Under the pieces are notes generated by a model, which worked only from the letters and a program-made list of their open reading frames with translations, was not told the DNA's origin and ran no database searches. Of a stretch of 64,000 nucleotides of DNA, positions 60,248-64,000 are shown piece after piece. Position 1 is the stretch's first letter, and each line of letters starts with the position of its first letter. The stretch is from Diplonema papillatum (Eukaryota > Euglenozoa > Diplonemea > Diplonemida > Diplonemidae), in contig JAPJBO010000715.1 of assembly GCA_030068145.1 (NCBI GenBank), positions 1 through 64,000 of the forward strand, written 5' to 3'. Both the position numbers and the translations under genes were made by a program.

Positions 60248-63112
60248 ATGGCACAGGGCCGCGTGAGCCCCGTGCCGCAGCGGTCAGACGACACCGCGAG
60301 CATGAATGGGGTCTTCAGCGCCGGGGAGGTGAAGTCCCGCGGGACGAGTTCGCCGCCGCCCAGCGGGCTCACGCCCCTGATGCCCCCTTCGCAGGCCTTC
60401 GCGCACAACGGGCTGCCTTCTCCCCACCACCACCACCAGCAGGGCGGCCCCAGCGAAGCTGGCGGTTCCCAGGGGACGCAGCCCCAAGCCTTGGGCAAGG
60501 TCGGGTTGTACACCCGGGTTGCCACGCCGCAGAACGTGTCGCCGCCTGTGTCCGCTCCGCCGTCGCCCAGCTCGGTCGCCGAAGACGCGTGGCAATCGCC
60601 GGTGGTCCAGACGCCGACGCCTCCGTTGATTCCCGAAGTAGGGATCATCAAGCACGTCGTCGTCGACCGGAGGAAGTGCACCTCCGCGGAAGCCGCGAAG
60701 CGAGGCTTCGGGTTCCACCTGGAAAAAACGTCGCTGAAGATCACCTCCGTCGACGCCGACAGCAGCGCGGAAATCGCGGGTCTCAAGGACTACCTGGGGT
60801 ACATCCTGACCCACATCGACGGGCTTCGCGTCACGCGGCCGGACGAAGTGCATGTCTGCCTGCTCGACAGGATCGCGGTCACCGTGACCTTGTTCCGGCC
60901 GGTCGGAGCCGGGAACAACGGATTTCCCCCGCTGCTGCAGCCGCCGGGGATGATGGACTTCCGCCCGCAGGCGTCGGACGCGAATATGTCGCACGGGTTC
61001 GGGTCGGCGACGCTGCGGCACTCCGTGTCGTTTCAGGACCAGACGATGTCGTCGGCGCTTTCCCCGAACAGCCTCAGCCCGCTGGTGCGCGGGCTGCACC
61101 AGCGGGAGAACTCGTCGCAGAACCTCGACCAGGCCGCAGCGAGGAACGAGCAGGCGGCGGGGTACCCGGCCTTGGCAGGATATGCCCTCGGGTCCGAATC
61201 CCCGCAGTCCCCCGCCGGCAGCAGCGTCGGGCTCCGCCGCGAAAACAGCGGGGGCCGCGCCAACGGGAAGCCCAACCCGGGCGGCAACCCCGCCGCGGCG
61301 AAGTATGCGGTCGCCAACGGCAACAACACCACCGCCACCACCGCCACGACCCCCAACAACGGCAGCAGCACGACGAACAACGGGAACGGCGGGAACAACG
61401 TGCGGTCCGCGTCGTCGCCGCGGCTGGGGTTCTCGCGGCGGCAGTCGGTCGATGCGCAGAGCGGCGGCGGGCGGCGGGGGTCGCTCGCCGGGCAGAAGCT
61501 GAACGTAGAATTCGTCGACACGCCGTTGGCCTTCGTGTCGGAGGGCAGCATCCAGAAGACCGACTCGAACGACTCAATCAGCAAGTTCGGCGCGTCCGGG
61601 AAGAAGCGGTCGCTCGCGAAGATGCGGTGGGATCGTGCCCTCAGCCACTCCATCGAAAAAGTCGTCGACTCCGACGGCGCCGACGACGTCGGAAACGCGT
61701 CGGCGGTCAGCATGTTCAGCATCCGGACAATCGGCAACGCCGCGTACGAGCTGATCCTGCTCGTCATCTTCACGTTCTTCGTCACGCTCCTCCTTGCCTT
61801 CATGATCATCCTCTGGCTGCGGGTCGCGGAGTGGTACCAAGAGGAGGACGCCTCCGATGGGGTGCACATCGCGACCATAGGCCAGCGTGCTCGAACCAAC
61901 TGGGCGGCGTTGGAGCTGTTGACGGTGTCGGTGATGCACTTTGCGACGACGTTTTGCCTCGTTCCGGCGGAAACCTGGCGGTGGGTCGTGACGCTGAAGA
62001 CGATCACTGCGCTCACCGGCGTGCTGTGGCTGCACAACGAGAAGGTGCACGGGATGACGTCCGACAACTTTTTGTTCCCGGCGCTGCTCATCCTCCTCGC
62101 TGGGGTGCTAGCCGACATTTTGTACCTGATCGCGGCCAAGCGGAAGCGGCCGTGGGTTGTCCTGATTTCCGTGCTCTTCCCCATCGGGTACGCCCTGTTG
62201 ACCATCATGCTGATGCTCCACCCGTACTGGACGGCCCCGCCGTGGCTCAAACTCGTCCTGTCCCTCGTCGTGTTCCCGCTGATCACGTCGGTGACGACGA
62301 CCATCCTTTCAGTCCTCGGCCGGCACTACGCCGACGCCGACTTGCCGCTGCTCTCCATTGCAACCGTGTGCACTACCTTCGCCGTCTCCAGCTGCGTGTC
62401 TCGTGTGATGATCCTCCGAAGTCCCCGGTGGGTTCAAATCGTCCAAGTCGTCGGACTCGGTATCTATCAGTTCATCCGGAAAGGAGTGTACCTCAAGGCG
62501 GTCACCGCCCTCGACTCGCACTACTGCCAAAAGTTCCGCGGGATGCCGCACGAGGAGCTAGACGACTGGTACAACGGGGCCGCGTTTCAAGAGTACATCG
62601 GCTGCGAGCATTTCTTCGAGATTGTCATCGAGTTCTCGAGCATCGTTGGCGTCAATTTGATGGCGGCGGTCGCCTGGGGCCCGGCGCGGAACTTCTTCGA
62701 CTACTACTCTCCGGACGCGAGCGCGCCGGGGGCTTGGTTCGCGTTCTTAATCGCGCTGCAGTTCGGGATGCAGTACTTCGCCACCGTCATCGCCCTCCCG
62801 CTCCAGCGGAACCACACCGACTTCAGGCTGCCCTTGCTTGAGTTTTTGGTGAGGCTGGTCGGCAGGCAAAGGTTGCTGGTGCTCGCCGCCTGCTCGTTCT
62901 ACTTCATGATGATCCTCTCAGCCAGCGTCGTGAAGACGAGCTCGCGGTACCACGACTGCGACGAGTACGCCGCCGCCAACCACACCATTTGCTTCGACGG
63001 CTTTTCCGACGACGGCGGCGGCGCCATGGTGTTCCCTTCTCAGAACCTGACGTACTGCTGCTCGTCCTGGGAAGGAACGTACCTCGCGGGCACCTCTTTG
63101 TACTTCACGTAA
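60248..63112 (+). CDS. PDZ-domain, multi-pass membrane protein (unknown family)
   Basis: An intact single-exon frame of about 954 codons from ATG at 60248 ('MAQGRVSPVPQRS'); the frame is open slightly further upstream but without ATG. Residues about 130-220 resemble a PDZ domain ('RGFGFHLEKTSLKITSVDAD', 'AEIAGLKDYLGYILTHIDG', 'VCLLDRIAVTVTLFRP'). A Ser/Asn/Pro/Gly-rich disordered region with Asn and His runs follows to about residue 490. The C-terminal half has about nine hydrophobic spans, starting 'LILLVIFTFFVTLLLAFMII', with charged loops and a Cys-rich end ('NLTYCCSSWEGTYLAGTSLY'). Potential N-glycosylation sites occur near the C-terminus. A membrane protein scaffolded through PDZ contacts is plausible; transported substrate or ligand is unknown. 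Confidence 0.83.
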   Translation: MAQGRVSPVPQRSDDTASMNGVFSAGEVKSRGTSSPPPSGLTPLMPPSQAFAHNGLPSPHHHHQQGGPSEAGGSQGTQPQALGKVGLYTRVATPQNVSPPVSAPPSPSSVAEDAWQSPVVQTPTPPLIPEVGIIKHVVVDRRKCTSAEAAKRGFGFHLEKTSLKITSVDADSSAEIAGLKDYLGYILTHIDGLRVTRPDEVHVCLLDRIAVTVTLFRPVGAGNNGFPPLLQPPGMMDFRPQASDANMSHGFGSATLRHSVSFQDQTMSSALSPNSLSPLVRGLHQRENSSQNLDQAAARNEQAAGYPALAGYALGSESPQSPAGSSVGLRRENSGGRANGKPNPGGNPAAAKYAVANGNNTTATTATTPNNGSSTTNNGNGGNNVRSASSPRLGFSRRQSVDAQSGGGRRGSLAGQKLNVEFVDTPLAFVSEGSIQKTDSNDSISKFGASGKKRSLAKMRWDRALSHSIEKVVDSDGADDVGNASAVSMFSIRTIGNAAYELILLVIFTFFVTLLLAFMIILWLRVAEWYQEEDASDGVHIATIGQRARTNWAALELLTVSVMHFATTFCLVPAETWRWVVTLKTITALTGVLWLHNEKVHGMTSDNFLFPALLILLAGVLADILYLIAAKRKRPWVVLISVLFPIGYALLTIMLMLHPYWTAPPWLKLVLSLVVFPLITSVTTTILSVLGRHYADADLPLLSIATVCTTFAVSSCVSRVMILRSPRWVQIVQVVGLGIYQFIRKGVYLKAVTALDSHYCQKFRGMPHEELDDWYNGAAFQEYIGCEHFFEIVIEFSSIVGVNLMAAVAWGPARNFFDYYSPDASAPGAWFAFLIALQFGMQYFATVIALPLQRNHTDFRLPLLEFLVRLVGRQRLLVLAACSFYFMMILSASVVKTSSRYHDCDEYAAANHTICFDGFSDDGGGAMVFPSQNLTYCCSSWEGTYLAGTSLYFT

Positions 63113-63130
63113 ACTCCGCGGCAATCTGTG

Positions 63131-63640
63131 TTTGCAGGTCGATACGCACACCAATGCCCTCCAGGAACCGCTGTGGGCTTCACGAGTCCTTCCGCTGCGA
63201 GCGCTACTTCGAGATTATCATCGAGTTTTGAAGCATCCTCGGTGTCACAATTTGATACTTCGATTTGTGCAGTCTATCGTCACAGATCGTTGCTGCATAT
63301 CAAGTTCAAACTTCGACTACTATTCGCCAGATGCGGGCGCGCGCCGGGGGCTTGATTCGCGTTCTTGGTCGCGCTGCAGTTCGGGATGCAGTACTGCGCC
63401 ACCGTCATCGCCCTCCCGCTCCAGCGGAACCACACCGACTTCAGGCTGCCCTAGCTTGAGTTTTTGGTGAGGCTGGTGGGCAGGCAAAGGTTGCTGGTGC
63501 TCGCCGCCTGCTCGTTCTACTTCATGATAATCCTCTCAGCCAGCGTCGTGAAGACGAGCTCGCGGTCCCATGACTGCAACGAGTACGCCGCCGCCAACCA
63601 ACACCATTTGCTTCGACGGCGATGCCAGCCGGCTACCGAA
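63131..63640 (+). pseudogene. Decayed partial copy of the PDZ-membrane gene 3' end (copy 2)
   Basis: It repeats the region encoding 'CEHFFEIVIEF' to 'HDCDEYAAANHTICFDG' (62590-63000) with stops and frame changes: 'CERYFEIIIEF' then TGA, 'GLIRVLGRAAVRDAVLRHRH' in a shifted frame, and 'LVGRQRLLVLAACSFYFMII' back in a readable frame. Distance to the parent segment is about 615 bases. Confidence 0.85.
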
Positions 63641-63819
63641 AACACGTTTTTTGAGTTTTTTATCAGAGGAGGTTTTCGAGCCTCGCCGGCGGCAGTTTTT
63701 GACGGCGGCATGTTTTTCCTCGAACTGGAAAAACACGCAGTCTTTTATCCCGCGATTTCCACGGCCTTTCTTCAAAGGTCCCGCTGCTGCTAGCGGGCCC
63801 AGAGAAGGGAAATAATACT

Positions 63820-64000
63820 GCTGCGGCGAATCAGTCCGCTGGGGACGCTGCCTGCCTGGTTTGCGTGCTTGATCGCGCTGCAGGGGTGCTTCGCAACGCG
63901 TTTGTCGCTCGTGCCGCCACCAACCCCACCTTGGCTTCCGGCTGGTTGGCGGCAGAGGTTGCTGGTGCTTGTCAGGTGCCAGTCTTTCTTGCAGGGCGAT
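63820..64000 (+). pseudogene. Third, most decayed copy, running off the window
   Basis: 'AWFACLIALQ'-like sequence (TGGTTTGCGTGCTTGATCGC, GCTGCAGG) followed by GGCAGAGGTTGCTGGTGCTT corresponds to 62735-62885 of the parent gene with a large internal loss. Confidence 0.65.

Noticed and set aside
61033-62304. 423-codon minus-strand open frame
   Set aside because: Antisense shadow of the PDZ-membrane gene; no recognisable domain.
60199-62841. 880-codon plus-strand frame overlapping the PDZ-membrane gene
   Set aside because: Extreme Arg/His/Pro composition and no domain, whereas the other frame shows PDZ and membrane segments; a shifted shadow frame.

Overview
This window is nuclear DNA of a eukaryote. 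It has split genes with GT-AG introns, non-LTR (LINE) retrotransposons, a tyrosine-recombinase (DIRS-like) retrotransposon, antisense 28S rRNA fragments, many small inverted-repeat transposons and SINE-like repeats, and long micro- and minisatellites. The GC-rich coding sequence, repeat-filled introns and LINE/DIRS mix fit a protist alga; an alveolate such as a chromerid or dinoflagellate is my guess from general character only. No bacterial operon, CRISPR array or tRNA gene was seen.

Layout. 1-6928: LINE-A between two (AC)n tracts. It encodes a coiled-coil ORF1, one in-frame UAG, then an OTU-protease/endonuclease/reverse-transcriptase ORF, a frameshift, and a zinc-knuckle/RNase H ORF. 7068-11424: three phase-compatible exons of a class III nucleotide cyclase; intron 1 holds a dead ubiquitin-specific-protease relic and small transposons. 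11.4-22.3 kb: intergenic repeats, including a hAT-type MITE with an 8-bp target duplication, an antisense 28S fragment and a long-armed foldback element. 22.35-26.3 kb: a tyrosine-recombinase retrotransposon with perfect 108-bp direct repeats, set in a 21-bp minisatellite. 26.3-37.2 kb: more dispersed repeats, no convincing gene. 37.2-48.1 kb: a host gene of at least three exons (Tyr/Gly/Pro-rich region, Cys/His zinc domain, probable SH3-like fold). Each exon also exists as a damaged copy, and promoter plus shortened exon 1 is amplified as a 466-bp satellite. 48.3-55.2 kb: SINE and two 5'-truncated LINEs (B, C) next to TCGATTACAC minisatellites. 55.2-60.2 kb: SINEs and repeats. 60.2-64 kb: an intact gene for a PDZ-domain, multi-membrane-span protein, followed by two decayed partial copies of its 3' end.

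Themes. All three LINEs share a C-terminal module after the zinc knuckle, and simple repeats adjoin all three, on both sides for LINE-A and LINE-C. A short motif (TGGCAGCG, a gap, GCACAAACAAA) lies inside the 108-bp repeats of the tyrosine-recombinase element and recurs elsewhere, including just inside two host introns; it may be a solo terminus or recombination site. Coordinates of exons and small elements come from reading by eye and were not aligned by computer.
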